Origin: Edaphosphingomonas laterariae
Lineage (GTDB): Bacteria; Pseudomonadota; Alphaproteobacteria; Sphingomonadales; Sphingomonadaceae
Length of the DNA stretch: 64,000 bases
Reading direction: 5' to 3'
Assembly (NCBI RefSeq): GCF_900188165.1
Contig: NZ_FZOS01000002.1
Span: 186,001 to 250,000, forward strand
The number at the start of each line of letters is the position of its first letter. The stretch's first letter is position 1. Shown in pieces: positions 46,906 through 54,326 of the stretch. The position numbers and the translations under genes are program-made. Under the pieces are notes generated by a model that ran no database searches, was not told where the DNA came from, and was given only the letters and a program-made list of their open reading frames with translations.

Positions 46906-47696
46906 CCGTTCTGGCGCTTGCGGGGATGGCCGGTGGCGACGCCGCCCGACAGATCGGAAACATAGGGATAACGCTCGGCCACTTCCTGCGTGTAGCCAAG
47001 GTTGAACACCGTCGGGCTCTTCGGCCGTTCACCCGCCTTTTCGTAGAAGGTGCCGAACAGGCGATCCCAGAAATAGTTGGTGATGCCGTAATTGCCATTT
47101 TCGTTGTGGAAATGGTGCTGCATGTGGCGCTGCTTGATCGATGCCACCCACTTGTTCTTCGGCTTGTAGGCAAGGTGCTGGATGCAGTGGAAGAATTCGT
47201 ACACGCAGGTCGTGATCAGGCCCGTCGCCATCGCGATCGCCGCGCCACCGATGCCGCCGATGGCATAGCCGATCGGCATCGTCGCCGCCGCAATCGTCGG
47301 CAGCGTGGTGTGCAGGCCACCGAACAGCACCTCCAGATGATTGGGGTCCTGATGGTGATCGTAATGGATGCGCTTCCACGTCGGGGCCAGCAGCTTCGAC
47401 TTCCACATCCACTTGCTGTGCAGCACCCAGCGGTGCAGGCAGTACCAGACCAGCGGATAGACGAGCGTCGCGACAAGCATCGCCGCCAGCGTCTGCACCG
47501 GCGTTGCCGGGCGCCACGCCCAGACGCCGATCGCGCCCGCGGCGGCGGCCAGATAGGCGATGATCGCCGGATACTGGAAATAGGCGATCCAAAGTTCGCG
47601 CAGCGTCATCCTGTCCAGATGGTGCGAACGGTTCCAGAAGCCCGCGCGCATCGATTCCGTGGTCTTCACTGCAATCTGATCCTTGAAGAATGGCAT
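46902..47696 (-). CDS. Fatty acid hydroxylase superfamily membrane enzyme
   Basis: 264 residues with about four membrane helices. It carries the di-iron histidine pattern of the sterol desaturase/fatty acid hydroxylase superfamily: HRWVLH (88-93), HYDHH (111-115), HCIQH (170-174) and HMQHH (191-195). FA2H-type members hydroxylate the C2 of acyl chains in sphingolipids. Sphingomonad ceramides carry 2-hydroxymyristate, so this is a strong candidate for that step. Its stop overlaps the start of the ceramide-synthase-like gene. A hairpin (GGACGC/GCGTCC at 47704-47720) lies in its leader. Confidence 0.8.
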   Translation of the reverse strand: MPFFKDQIAVKTTESMRAGFWNRSHHLDRMTLRELWIAYFQYPAIIAYLAAAAGAIGVWAWRPATPVQTLAAMLVATLVYPLVWYCLHRWVLHSKWMWKSKLLAPTWKRIHYDHHQDPNHLEVLFGGLHTTLPTIAAATMPIGYAIGGIGGAAIAMATGLITTCVYEFFHCIQHLAYKPKNKWVASIKQRHMQHHFHNENGNYGITNYFWDRLFGTFYEKAGERPKSPTVFNLGYTQEVAERYPYVSDLSGGVATGHPRKRQNG

Positions 47697-47791
47697 GATG
47701 AACGGACGCAGATAGCGTCCTTAACGTGAACGGTAATGTAATCGCAATGCGGCGGTTTCGGGGCGCAATAAGGCCGTGGATGCGGCGGCGG

Positions 47792-48886
47792 CTATTCCTC
47801 GGTGCGGATCAGCACCGTTTCGCCGATCAGGAAGAACAGGATCGGCGGCCCCCAGGCGGCCAGCATCGGCGGGTAAGCGCCGATATTGCCCATGGCGAGC
47901 GCGAAATTGTCGGCGACGAAATATGCGAAGCCCAGCGCCATGCCGATCACCGCGCGCACGAACAGATGGCCCGAACGGGCGAGGCCGAAGGCGGCGACGG
48001 CGGCCAGCAGCGGCATCAGCGCCGATGAAAGCGGCCCGGAAAGCTTGTGCCACAGCCCTGCTTCCAGCGCCTCGGTCGGGCGGCCGGCGGCCTGCAGGTC
48101 GGCGATGGCGACGCGCAGTTCGGCGAAATTGCGTTCGTCGGCGTCCACATTGGCCAGCGTGAAGCGATCAGGCGTCACGCCGCGCGCCACGGTCAGGCTG
48201 GGCAGGGTGGTTTCCACCCCGCGCTGCACGTCGAACCGGCGGACATCGTGGAGCAGCCAGCCACCCCGATCGTAACGCGCGCTCTGCGCCCTGATGATCG
48301 TCTCCAGCGTGCCGCCGATCCGGTCATAGACCTCGACGCCGGTCAGTTGCACCGCCGCGCCCCGGCCGCTCGCCTGATCGGCGTGGATCAGATCGTCGCC
48401 ATCGCGCACCCAGACATTGGATACGACGCCCCGGTCTTTGGGGATGGGGCCGTAATCGGCCGCCTCCCACGCGGTCAGCGTCGCGGTCGCGCGGGCGACG
48501 ATGCGTTCGTTGAACGCCAGCGACAGGCCGGCGATGAACAGGCTGGCCAGGATCAGTGGCGCCAGGATCTGGTGCGCGGAAACGCCGGCCGCCTTCATCG
48601 CGATGATCTCGCTGTTCTGGTTCAACGTGACGAAGGTGATGATCGCGCCCAGCAGCACCGCAAAGGGCAGGAAGCGCTGGATCAGCTGCGGGATGCGCAG
48701 CGACACATATTGCCACAGCTGCGGTTCGCCATTGCCGGGATAGGCCAGGATGTTGCCCGATTCGCCCAGCAGGTCCAGCGTCTGCAGGATCAGCACCAGC
48801 GCGGTCAGCACGCCCAGGCTGGTCAGCACGAACTTCTTGGCCATGTACCAGGTGATCGTGCGCGAGGAGAAGAAGCGCAGGTTCAT
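47792..48886 (-). CDS. lptG: LptG-type permease of the YjgP/YjgQ family
   Basis: 364 residues from the ATG at 48886 (overlaps the lptF stop, ATGA); 55 upstream residues of the open frame are rejected. Three N-terminal and three C-terminal membrane helices flank a periplasmic beta-jellyroll, with GAIITFVTLNQNSEIIAMKAAGVS being the family's coupling region. In E. coli LptF and LptG with LptB extract LPS from the inner membrane. In a sphingolipid-rich host the cargo could differ. A 95-base gap separates it from the hydroxylase gene. Confidence 0.85.
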   Translation of the reverse strand: MNLRFFSSRTITWYMAKKFVLTSLGVLTALVLILQTLDLLGESGNILAYPGNGEPQLWQYVSLRIPQLIQRFLPFAVLLGAIITFVTLNQNSEIIAMKAAGVSAHQILAPLILASLFIAGLSLAFNERIVARATATLTAWEAADYGPIPKDRGVVSNVWVRDGDDLIHADQASGRGAAVQLTGVEVYDRIGGTLETIIRAQSARYDRGGWLLHDVRRFDVQRGVETTLPSLTVARGVTPDRFTLANVDADERNFAELRVAIADLQAAGRPTEALEAGLWHKLSGPLSSALMPLLAAVAAFGLARSGHLFVRAVIGMALGFAYFVADNFALAMGNIGAYPPMLAAWGPPILFFLIGETVLIRTEE

Positions 48887-50091
48887 GCCGCCGCCTCCAG
48901 CCGCCGGCCAAAGGGCCACCAGCGTTTCAGCGCCTTGCCGGCCTTCGCCGCCCAGCGTTCGAGCGCGCCGATCGGCTGGCCGCCGGGCACGAAGGCGATG
49001 GTGTAATACATCCACCAGGTCAGCCCCGCGAACCCCAGGAACGGCACCCACAGCGAAATCAGCGGGTCCACGCGGCCCAGCGCGCCCAGCGCCTCGCCAT
49101 ATTCGTTGATCTTGTGTTGCGTCACCAGCATCACGATCGACAGGAACACGCCCAGCGACGATGTCGAACGCTTGGGCGGGATGGCCAGCGCCACCGCCAG
49201 CAGCGGCAGCAGGAACATGGTCGCCACCTCGACCAGCCGGAAATGGAAATTGGCGCGCAGTTCGTTGCGGGTCTGCTGCGGCGTTTCCGGGTCGCGCGCG
49301 GTCATCACCAGCTCAGGCATGGTCATTTCGAGATCGCGGCCGCCGCGCTGGCGGAAGGCTTCCATCTTGGGCAGGTCGATCGGCAGGTCGTGGCCGACGA
49401 AGCTCAGCACGCGCGGCGTGCGGAAGCCCGGCGCGTCATGCACCAGCGTGCCGTTGGAAAGCCGGAGGATGATGACGTCGGGATCGTCGGTCGCCATGAA
49501 GGTGCCGCGTTCCGCCGTCACCGCCAGCGATTTGCCGTCGCGCGTCTCGGTCATCACGAAAATGCCCGAAAGGTCGCGCCCGCTGTCGCGGCTCTGTTCC
49601 ACGCGCAGCGTCATCCGGCTGCCGAGGCGGGTGAATTCGCCCACCTTGATCGACGCGCCGAGCGCGCCCGATCGCAGTTCGAACCGCAGCCCTTCATAGG
49701 CATAGCGTGCATAAGGTTGGACGAAGCCGACGATGGCGAGGTTGAGCGCGGCCAGCGCGATCGCGAACATGTAGGGCACCTTGAGCAGCCGGCCATAGCC
49801 GACACCCAGCGCGCGCAGCACGTCCAGCTCCGACGACAGGGCAAGCCGGCGGAAGGCGAGCAGGATGCCCAGCATCAGCCCGATCGGGATGCCCAGCGAC
49901 AGATATTCCGGAATCATGTTGGCGAGCATCTTCCACACGACGCTCACCGGGCCGCCTTCGCTGGCGACGAAATCGAACAGCCGCAACATCTTGTCGAGCA
50001 CGAGCAGCATCGCCGCGACGACCAGCGTGCCGACAAGCGGCATCGTGATCAGGCGGGCCAGATAGCGGTCGGTGAGGCTCGCAAGTCTCAA
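48883..50091 (-). CDS. lptF: LptF-type permease of the YjgP/YjgQ family
   Basis: 402 residues, six membrane helices around a periplasmic jellyroll. Family stretches GIPIGLMLGILLAFRRLALSSELDVLRALGV and AVALAIPPKRSTSSLGVF are seen. It is the first gene of the lptF-lptG-hydroxylase-acyltransferase run on the - strand. The C-terminus has a basic tail (RWWPFGRRLEAAA). The 124 bases to the divergent DUF2141 gene must contain both promoters. Confidence 0.87.
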   Translation of the reverse strand: MRLASLTDRYLARLITMPLVGTLVVAAMLLVLDKMLRLFDFVASEGGPVSVVWKMLANMIPEYLSLGIPIGLMLGILLAFRRLALSSELDVLRALGVGYGRLLKVPYMFAIALAALNLAIVGFVQPYARYAYEGLRFELRSGALGASIKVGEFTRLGSRMTLRVEQSRDSGRDLSGIFVMTETRDGKSLAVTAERGTFMATDDPDVIILRLSNGTLVHDAPGFRTPRVLSFVGHDLPIDLPKMEAFRQRGGRDLEMTMPELVMTARDPETPQQTRNELRANFHFRLVEVATMFLLPLLAVALAIPPKRSTSSLGVFLSIVMLVTQHKINEYGEALGALGRVDPLISLWVPFLGFAGLTWWMYYTIAFVPGGQPIGALERWAAKAGKALKRWWPFGRRLEAAA

Positions 50092-50215
50092 AATATGGTC
50101 GCCTCGTCACCATGATCTGGCCGCAATCGCAGCCGATTAAGGAATGCGTCGGGGGCATGCGTATCCCGCCGGGCGCGTTTTCAGCCCGGCTATAGCTTCC
50201 GGGAGTAGAGAGGTC

Positions 50216-50746
50216 ATGCTGAAACTGACGAGCTTCGTAACCATCCCCGTCGCGGCTTTCGCCGTGTCTTTGGGCGTGGGTGCGGGCGCGGCCCAGGCGG
50301 CGGTGCTCGGCCCCGATGCCGCATCCTGCGCATCCGGCGCATCGGGCGCGGCCGTGCTGGTGAAGGTCGAAGGTTTCAAGGCGCGGACCGGCAATCTCCG
50401 CGTCCAGATTTATGGCGGCAATCCCGACGACTTTCTGGCCAAGGGCAAGAAATTGTCGCGGGTCGACCTGCCGGTCTCGTCATCGGGGCCGATGGAAGTG
50501 TGCGTCGCCTTGCCCAAGCCGGGCAATTATGCGGTCGCCGTCCGCCACGATGTCGATGGCAACGGCAAGTCCAGCCGCAACGACGGCGGCGGCTTTTCGC
50601 GCAACCCCGGCCTTTCGCTGGTTTCGCTCAAGCCCAAATATGACGAAGTGGTGATCTCGGTCGGCGGCCACGCCCGCAACGTGCCGGTGGTCCTCAATTA
50701 TATCCAGGGATTGTCGATCAAGCCGATCAAGACGGCGTCGAGGTAA
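50216..50746 (+). CDS. DUF2141 exported protein
   Basis: 176 residues with a signal peptide (FVTIPVAAFAVSLGVGAGAAQA). The mature domain has the DUF2141 features GNLRVQIYGG, YAVAVRHDVDGNGK and GGGFSRNPG, an Ig-like beta sandwich of unknown role. AGAGAGG precedes the ATG at 50216, and an in-frame start at 50144 is rejected because it would hide the signal peptide. It lies four bases before the lipid kinase gene, so the two are one transcript. Confidence 0.85.
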   Translation: MLKLTSFVTIPVAAFAVSLGVGAGAAQAAVLGPDAASCASGASGAAVLVKVEGFKARTGNLRVQIYGGNPDDFLAKGKKLSRVDLPVSSSGPMEVCVALPKPGNYAVAVRHDVDGNGKSSRNDGGGFSRNPGLSLVSLKPKYDEVVISVGGHARNVPVVLNYIQGLSIKPIKTASR

Positions 50747-50750
50747 GAAT

Positions 50751-51713
50751 ATGGTCAGTGTCGCCCTGCTGTCTAACCCTCGTTCTACGGGCAACCGTGC
50801 GATGCTGCCGCGCATCCGCAGCTTTTGCGCGCAGCATGGCGAAATCTTCCATTATGAGGTCGAATCGATCGATCAGATCTCGGCCGCCTTCCGCACCATC
50901 GCGCGCGTCCAGCCCAAGGTGCTGGTCATCAACGGCGGCGACGGCACGGTGCAGGCGGCGCTGACCGAGCTTCACCTTGGCGGCCATTTCGGCGATTCGC
51001 CGCCGCCGGTGGCGGTGCTGCCCAACGGCAAGACCAACCTGATCGCGCTCGATCTCGGCGCCAAGGGCGATGCCATCGTCGCGCTCGAACGCGTGCTGGA
51101 AATCGCGCGCGGCGACATGACCGATCATATCGTCCCGCGCGAACTGATCGCGTTGTCCGATGGCGGCGTGCGGCCGGTGCTCGGCATGTTCCTCGGCGGT
51201 GCGGGCCTGGCCGATTCGATCCTGTTCTGCCGCAACAAGATCTACCCGCTCGGCCTGCCCAACGGCTTCAGCCATGTGCTGACCGCGCTGGCCGTGTTCA
51301 TGTCGCTGATCTTCGGTATCCGCGCCGCGTTCCTGCCGCCGCGCCCCAGCCAGGTGCGCGTGTCGCTGATTCGCCAGGGCCAAATCGAAGGCCGTTTCGC
51401 GCTGCTGATCGTCACCACGCTCCACAAGCTGCTGCTCGGCAGCAAGACGGGCGGGGCGGGGGCTTCGGGCCTGCAATTGATGATGGTCGAACAGCGCCCG
51501 CTGTCGCTGCTGCGGGCGATGGTGGCGGCGGCGTTCGGGCGGCTGGACCGGCAGGCGCTGGATGGGGTTCACCTTCAGCGCGGTGACGAGATCCGCATCG
51601 AAGGCGATCGTTCCAGCGTGATCCTCGACGGCGAACTGTTCCAGGCGAACAAGGGCCGGCCGATCGTGCTGAAGCAGACGCCGCCGATGCCTTTCCTCCG
51701 CCTCGCGGCCTGA
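50751..51713 (+). CDS. Diacylglycerol/ceramide kinase-family lipid kinase
   Basis: 320 residues. The DAGK catalytic glycine-rich loop NGGDGT is at 61-66, and VLPNGKTNLIALDLG matches the family's second conserved stretch. These enzymes phosphorylate DAG, sphingosine or ceramide with ATP. Caulobacter has a ceramide kinase of this family in its anionic sphingolipid cluster, and the context here (ceramide-synthase-like gene, nucleotidyltransferase) points the same way. The lipid substrate is inferred. GAGG lies before the ATG. Confidence 0.83.
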   Translation: MVSVALLSNPRSTGNRAMLPRIRSFCAQHGEIFHYEVESIDQISAAFRTIARVQPKVLVINGGDGTVQAALTELHLGGHFGDSPPPVAVLPNGKTNLIALDLGAKGDAIVALERVLEIARGDMTDHIVPRELIALSDGGVRPVLGMFLGGAGLADSILFCRNKIYPLGLPNGFSHVLTALAVFMSLIFGIRAAFLPPRPSQVRVSLIRQGQIEGRFALLIVTTLHKLLLGSKTGGAGASGLQLMMVEQRPLSLLRAMVAAAFGRLDRQALDGVHLQRGDEIRIEGDRSSVILDGELFQANKGRPIVLKQTPPMPFLRLAA

Positions 51714-51732
51714 AAGGCGCATAACGCCCCTT

Positions 51733-52635
51733 ATGGATGCGCTTGTTGCCCTAGTGGCGGCCGAACTCGGCCAGCCGGTCGATCCGCGTGCGGCGAAGCT
51801 CGCCGCCGCGATCGCCGCGCGCTATGGCGGTGCCTCGCGCGCCGTGCTCTTCTACGGCTCCTGCCTGCGCGAAACCCGGCTCGACGGGCTGATGCTCGAT
51901 TTCTACCTGATCGTTTCGGATTATCGCGCCGCTTATGGCAAAAGCTGGCTCCCCTCCGCCAACCGGCTCATCCCGCCCAATGTCTTTCCGTTCGAAGCGG
52001 ATGGCCTCGCCGCCAAATATGCGGTGTTGAGCGAGGCGGATTTCGCCCGGCTCTGCTCCACCAAGGCGGATAATGTTTCGGTCTGGGCGCGCTTCGCCCA
52101 ACCTTCGCGGCTGGTCTGGTCCGCCGATGAAGCGGCGGCGGCGCGCGCGGTTGCCGCTGTCGCGCAGGCCGCGCCGACGCTGCTCGCGCTTGCGGCGCCC
52201 ACCCGCGCCGCGCCCGCGGAAGATCCGCTCGATCTCTGGCGGCAGGGCTTCACCCTCACCTACGGTGCCGAATTGCGGGCCGAACGTGGTGGCCGCCCCG
52301 GCGCGATCGTCGATGCCGATCCCGATCGCTATCGCCGCTTTTCCGCCCCGGCGCTCGCCGCCGCCGGCATCGATCCCGCCGCCATCTACTCGCCGGCCGA
52401 TCGCACCCGCGCGCAGGCCCGCTGGCGCGCGCTCCAGCGGCGCGGCAAGGCGCTCACCCTCGTCCGGCTGGCCAAGGCCAGCGCCACCTTCGCCGGCGGC
52501 ATCGATTATCTGGCGTGGAAGATCAACCGCCACGCCGGCACCGCGATCGCGATCAAGCCCTGGCAACGCCGCTGGCCGCTGCTCGGCGCCATGGTGCTGC
52601 TCCCCCGCCTGCTGATGAAAGGCGCGGTCCGCTAA
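51733..52635 (+). CDS. Tam41-like nucleotidyltransferase, possibly lipid-modifying
   Basis: 300 residues. FYGSCLRETRLDGLMLDFYLIVSDYRAAYGK has the GS...D-x-Y layout of the nucleotidyltransferase fold and resembles the mitochondrial CDP-DAG synthase Tam41. The C-terminal part is basic and helical (RWRALQRRGKALTLVRLAKAS, then a possible membrane-binding WPLLGAMVLLPRLLM). It follows the lipid kinase by 19 bases, so a kinase-then-CMP-transfer pathway on the same lipid is plausible. The Tam41 match is by eye and weak. Confidence 0.6.
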   Translation: MDALVALVAAELGQPVDPRAAKLAAAIAARYGGASRAVLFYGSCLRETRLDGLMLDFYLIVSDYRAAYGKSWLPSANRLIPPNVFPFEADGLAAKYAVLSEADFARLCSTKADNVSVWARFAQPSRLVWSADEAAAARAVAAVAQAAPTLLALAAPTRAAPAEDPLDLWRQGFTLTYGAELRAERGGRPGAIVDADPDRYRRFSAPALAAAGIDPAAIYSPADRTRAQARWRALQRRGKALTLVRLAKASATFAGGIDYLAWKINRHAGTAIAIKPWQRRWPLLGAMVLLPRLLMKGAVR

Positions 52636-52934
52636 AAGCGCAGGCTGGCTGGAATGGGCCGCTGCTGGATGTGCAGCTCAACGACGAAATTTGATCGAGA
52701 GGAAAGGCCCCCGGCGAGCAGGCGCGGCTAAGCCGCGCGCCTCGCCTGGCGGGCCGTGGCAGGCGCAGGCTTCCCTCGGGATCGGAGCGACTGTCTCGGA
52801 CGATTAAGCGCCACAGTGACGATGGCGCCCACAGCTTTGCGAGCGCGTGAATTCAGGCGCCATGCCGTGGTCCGCAGACGATGAATCACCCACCGGAGGT
52901 GGATGATTTTAAACAGTTTTCGGGTTTGAAAATA
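52636..52934. other. Host side of the junction, no gene seen
   Basis: No convincing gene in this 299-base stretch. A long imperfect hairpin lies at 52706-52755 (GGCCC...GGCGCGGCT against AGCCGCGC...GGGCC), probably ending the lipid kinase transcript. A T-rich stretch next to 52915 would be the natural downstream end of a tRNA gene on the - strand. Confidence 0.5.
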
Positions 52935-52949
52935 TGGCGGAGAGGGTGG
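52935..52949 (-). other. Probable attL: copy of a tRNA-Ser 3' end
   Basis: Read on the - strand it is CCACCCTCTCCGCCA, the acceptor-stem and CCA end of bacterial tRNA-Ser genes. No tRNA body is attached. The direction fits: if the phage integrated in a - strand tRNA-Ser, the left junction keeps only this 3' piece and the intact tRNA lies at the right junction. Confidence 0.55.
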
Positions 52950-53067
52950 CCGTTAAATAATCGGCCTAACGAATTGATATAACGAGCCTAAGCGGCGAAC
53001 CTCCCCGCCATTTTCCATATACCTTACCATATTCGGCGATCGGTGTGAGATCCCGGCTCGATAGCGC

Positions 53068-53784
53068 CTAGGCGTTGCTAGCCAGCAGCTTGATGGCGTT
53101 GGCGCGAGCCAGCACCGTCGAGCGTAGGACATCGCCGCCATCGCGCATCGCATTGATGACGCGCCTTTCCTGCCCCGTAATCTGTCGGCGGCCTGTCAAC
53201 ACATAGAGCACGTCGATCTCGGCGTAGATCAGCACCTCGATGCGTTTGCCTTTTCGGATACCGCCGTGACCTTGTTCGATCGCACGGATGATCGGGGTCG
53301 AGAAACCGGGGAGTGCGGCCAGCGGCTTGCCACTTTCCGCCTCCCAGCGAAGCCGCTCCTCGCGGAAACGATCGCCAACACTCTTCTCAATGCCATCGTA
53401 CAGGCTGTCGGCCGCGATCGGATCAATCGCGGGCGGCGGGTAGCAGCCATGCTTGCGGATCGAGGGGAGGACTTCGTGGGTTACCAGGCGCCGGAGACGA
53501 TAAGCGCTTGTGCCCGGTTTGAGAGCCGCATCAGATCGAAGGATTATCTGCAGCGCCCCCGGTTCGCTGACGAGAGTCACCTCCTGTCGGCCGCCAAGGG
53601 TCGCACTTTGAATAGTCGCTTTGTCTTCGTCGTCTAGGCGCGACGCCACATCTCGCGAGTTGCGAATCCCGAGAGCGTGGCAAAGGTCAGGTAGGACAAA
53701 CCAAGGCTCACCGTTTCGGCCCAAGATGCGGAAAATTTCGCCATCGAAATCAATCGGAATTAGAGCGTCCACGCGGTCTCTCAC
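53068..53784 (-). CDS. BRO-family (phage antirepressor-like) protein
   Basis: 238 residues. The N-terminal BRO domain is clear (GEIFRILGRNGEPWFVLPDLCHALGIRNSRDVASRLDDEDK, with VSEPGALQIILRSDAALKPGTSAYRLRRLVTHEVLPSIRKHG covering about residues 14-112). BRO domains bind DNA and are usual in phage antirepressors and Roi-like regulators. The C-terminal half is different, helical and charged (about 130-238). The gene is translationally coupled to the RHH gene upstream (ATGA) and is the leftmost phage gene seen. Confidence 0.8.
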   Translation of the reverse strand: MRDRVDALIPIDFDGEIFRILGRNGEPWFVLPDLCHALGIRNSRDVASRLDDEDKATIQSATLGGRQEVTLVSEPGALQIILRSDAALKPGTSAYRLRRLVTHEVLPSIRKHGCYPPPAIDPIAADSLYDGIEKSVGDRFREERLRWEAESGKPLAALPGFSTPIIRAIEQGHGGIRKGKRIEVLIYAEIDVLYVLTGRRQITGQERRVINAMRDGGDVLRSTVLARANAIKLLASNA

Positions 53785-53933
53785 CCCTGCAGATAACCCT
53801 TCGCGCGAAGCCAGTCAGTGAGTATTTTCACCACAAGAGATGACAGCGACCGCTGATCATCTTTGGCGGCTTTCTCCAAGGCCGATTTAAGCTCGGCGTC
53901 CACGCGGAACGCAATGGGGTGATCCTTTTTCAT
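53781..53933 (-). CDS. Small ribbon-helix-helix DNA-binding protein
   Basis: 50 residues from the ATG at 53933 (KKDHPIAFRVDAELKSALEKAAKDDQRSLSSLVVKILTDWL in the Arc/CopG pattern: beta strand IAFRVD, helix, turn, helix). ATG 53945 or TTG 53969 would add 4 or 12 residues. A TTGACA at 53969-53964 read leftwards looks like a -35, putting transcription start near 53934. The mRNA may thus be leaderless, which supports the ATG at 53933. It is coupled to the BRO gene and likely binds the palindrome at 53935-53950 to control itself. Confidence 0.7.
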   Translation of the reverse strand: MKKDHPIAFRVDAELKSALEKAAKDDQRSLSSLVVKILTDWLRAKGYLQG

Positions 53934-53934
53934 G

Positions 53935-53950
53935 ACAAGATGCATCTTGT
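53935..53950. promoter_or_regulatory. Perfect 16-base palindrome at the RHH promoter, likely operator
   Basis: ACAAGATGCATCTTGT is its own reverse complement. It overlaps the expected -10 to +1 region of the leftward promoter that has TTGACA at 53969-53964. Ribbon-helix-helix proteins bind such short palindromes. Confidence 0.6.
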
Positions 53951-53975
53951 AAACGTATGAGCTTGTCAAACCTTT

Positions 53976-54010
53976 AATGAAGGGTGTCGGTTAAACCGAC
54001 ACCCTTCATT
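53976..54010. repeat. 35-base near-gapless inverted repeat, operator or terminator
   Basis: AATGAAGGGTGTCGGTT (53976-53992) and AACCGACACCCTTCATT (53994-54010) are exact inverted copies around one central A. It lies between the leftward regulator promoter and the rightward gene at 54111. T-rich bases follow on the right. Confidence 0.85.
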
Positions 54011-54022
54011 ATTTCATTGACG

Positions 54023-54043
54023 TTCTCATAATATGTATGAGAA
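54023..54043. promoter_or_regulatory. Inverted repeat over a possible rightward promoter
   Basis: TTCTCATA (54023-54030) and TATGAGAA (54036-54043) flank five bases. TTGACG lies just before (54017-54022) and TAATAT is inside (54029-54034). The layout is that of a repressor site over a promoter, though the -35/-10 spacing is not ideal. Confidence 0.45.
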
Positions 54044-54050
54044 GTGATGC

Positions 54051-54084
54051 GGCCCGGTATAAGGCGGCAACCTTACACCGGGCC
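54051..54084 (+). repeat. Leader hairpin before the small phage gene
   Basis: GGCCCGGT (54051-54058) pairs with ACCGGGCC (54077-54084), and inside it TAAGG pairs with CCTTA, forming a 13-pair stem with one bulge pair and a CGGCAA loop. It could attenuate transcription into 54111. Confidence 0.65.
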
Positions 54085-54110
54085 TAACTCCAACCGAGGG
54101 ATCAGACCCC

Positions 54111-54326
54111 ATGGCTAAAGCTGCGGCCGATCATAGACCGAACGCTCACCCTGGCGACATGCCAAACATCTACCGGGCGACACCCGCCTGCTCGCGCGGC
54201 TGTTCGCGCTGTTTGATCGCGTGCGCGGTCGCGGTGCGCGCGCGCGACGACATCCTCAAAGAGTTGGCGCTCGCGGAAAAGGCTGTGCTCGAGTTTATGC
54301 CATCAGCGTCGTTCTCTCGCCATTGA
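54111..54326 (+). CDS. Small phage protein of unknown function
   Basis: 71 residues from an ATG behind GAGGGATC. A Cys-rich middle (ATPACSRGCSRCLIACAVAV: four Cys) could bind a metal, and the end is helical (DDILKELALAEKAVLEF). It is the first rightward gene after the operator cluster, where P2-like phages put early control genes. I do not recognise it. Confidence 0.5.
   Translation: MAKAAADHRPNAHPGDMPNIYRATPACSRGCSRCLIACAVAVRARDDILKELALAEKAVLEFMPSASFSRH

Noticed and set aside
52935-53067. Complete tRNA-Ser gene at the prophage edge
   Set aside because: Only the 3' end matches; no anticodon arm, variable arm or D arm can be folded.
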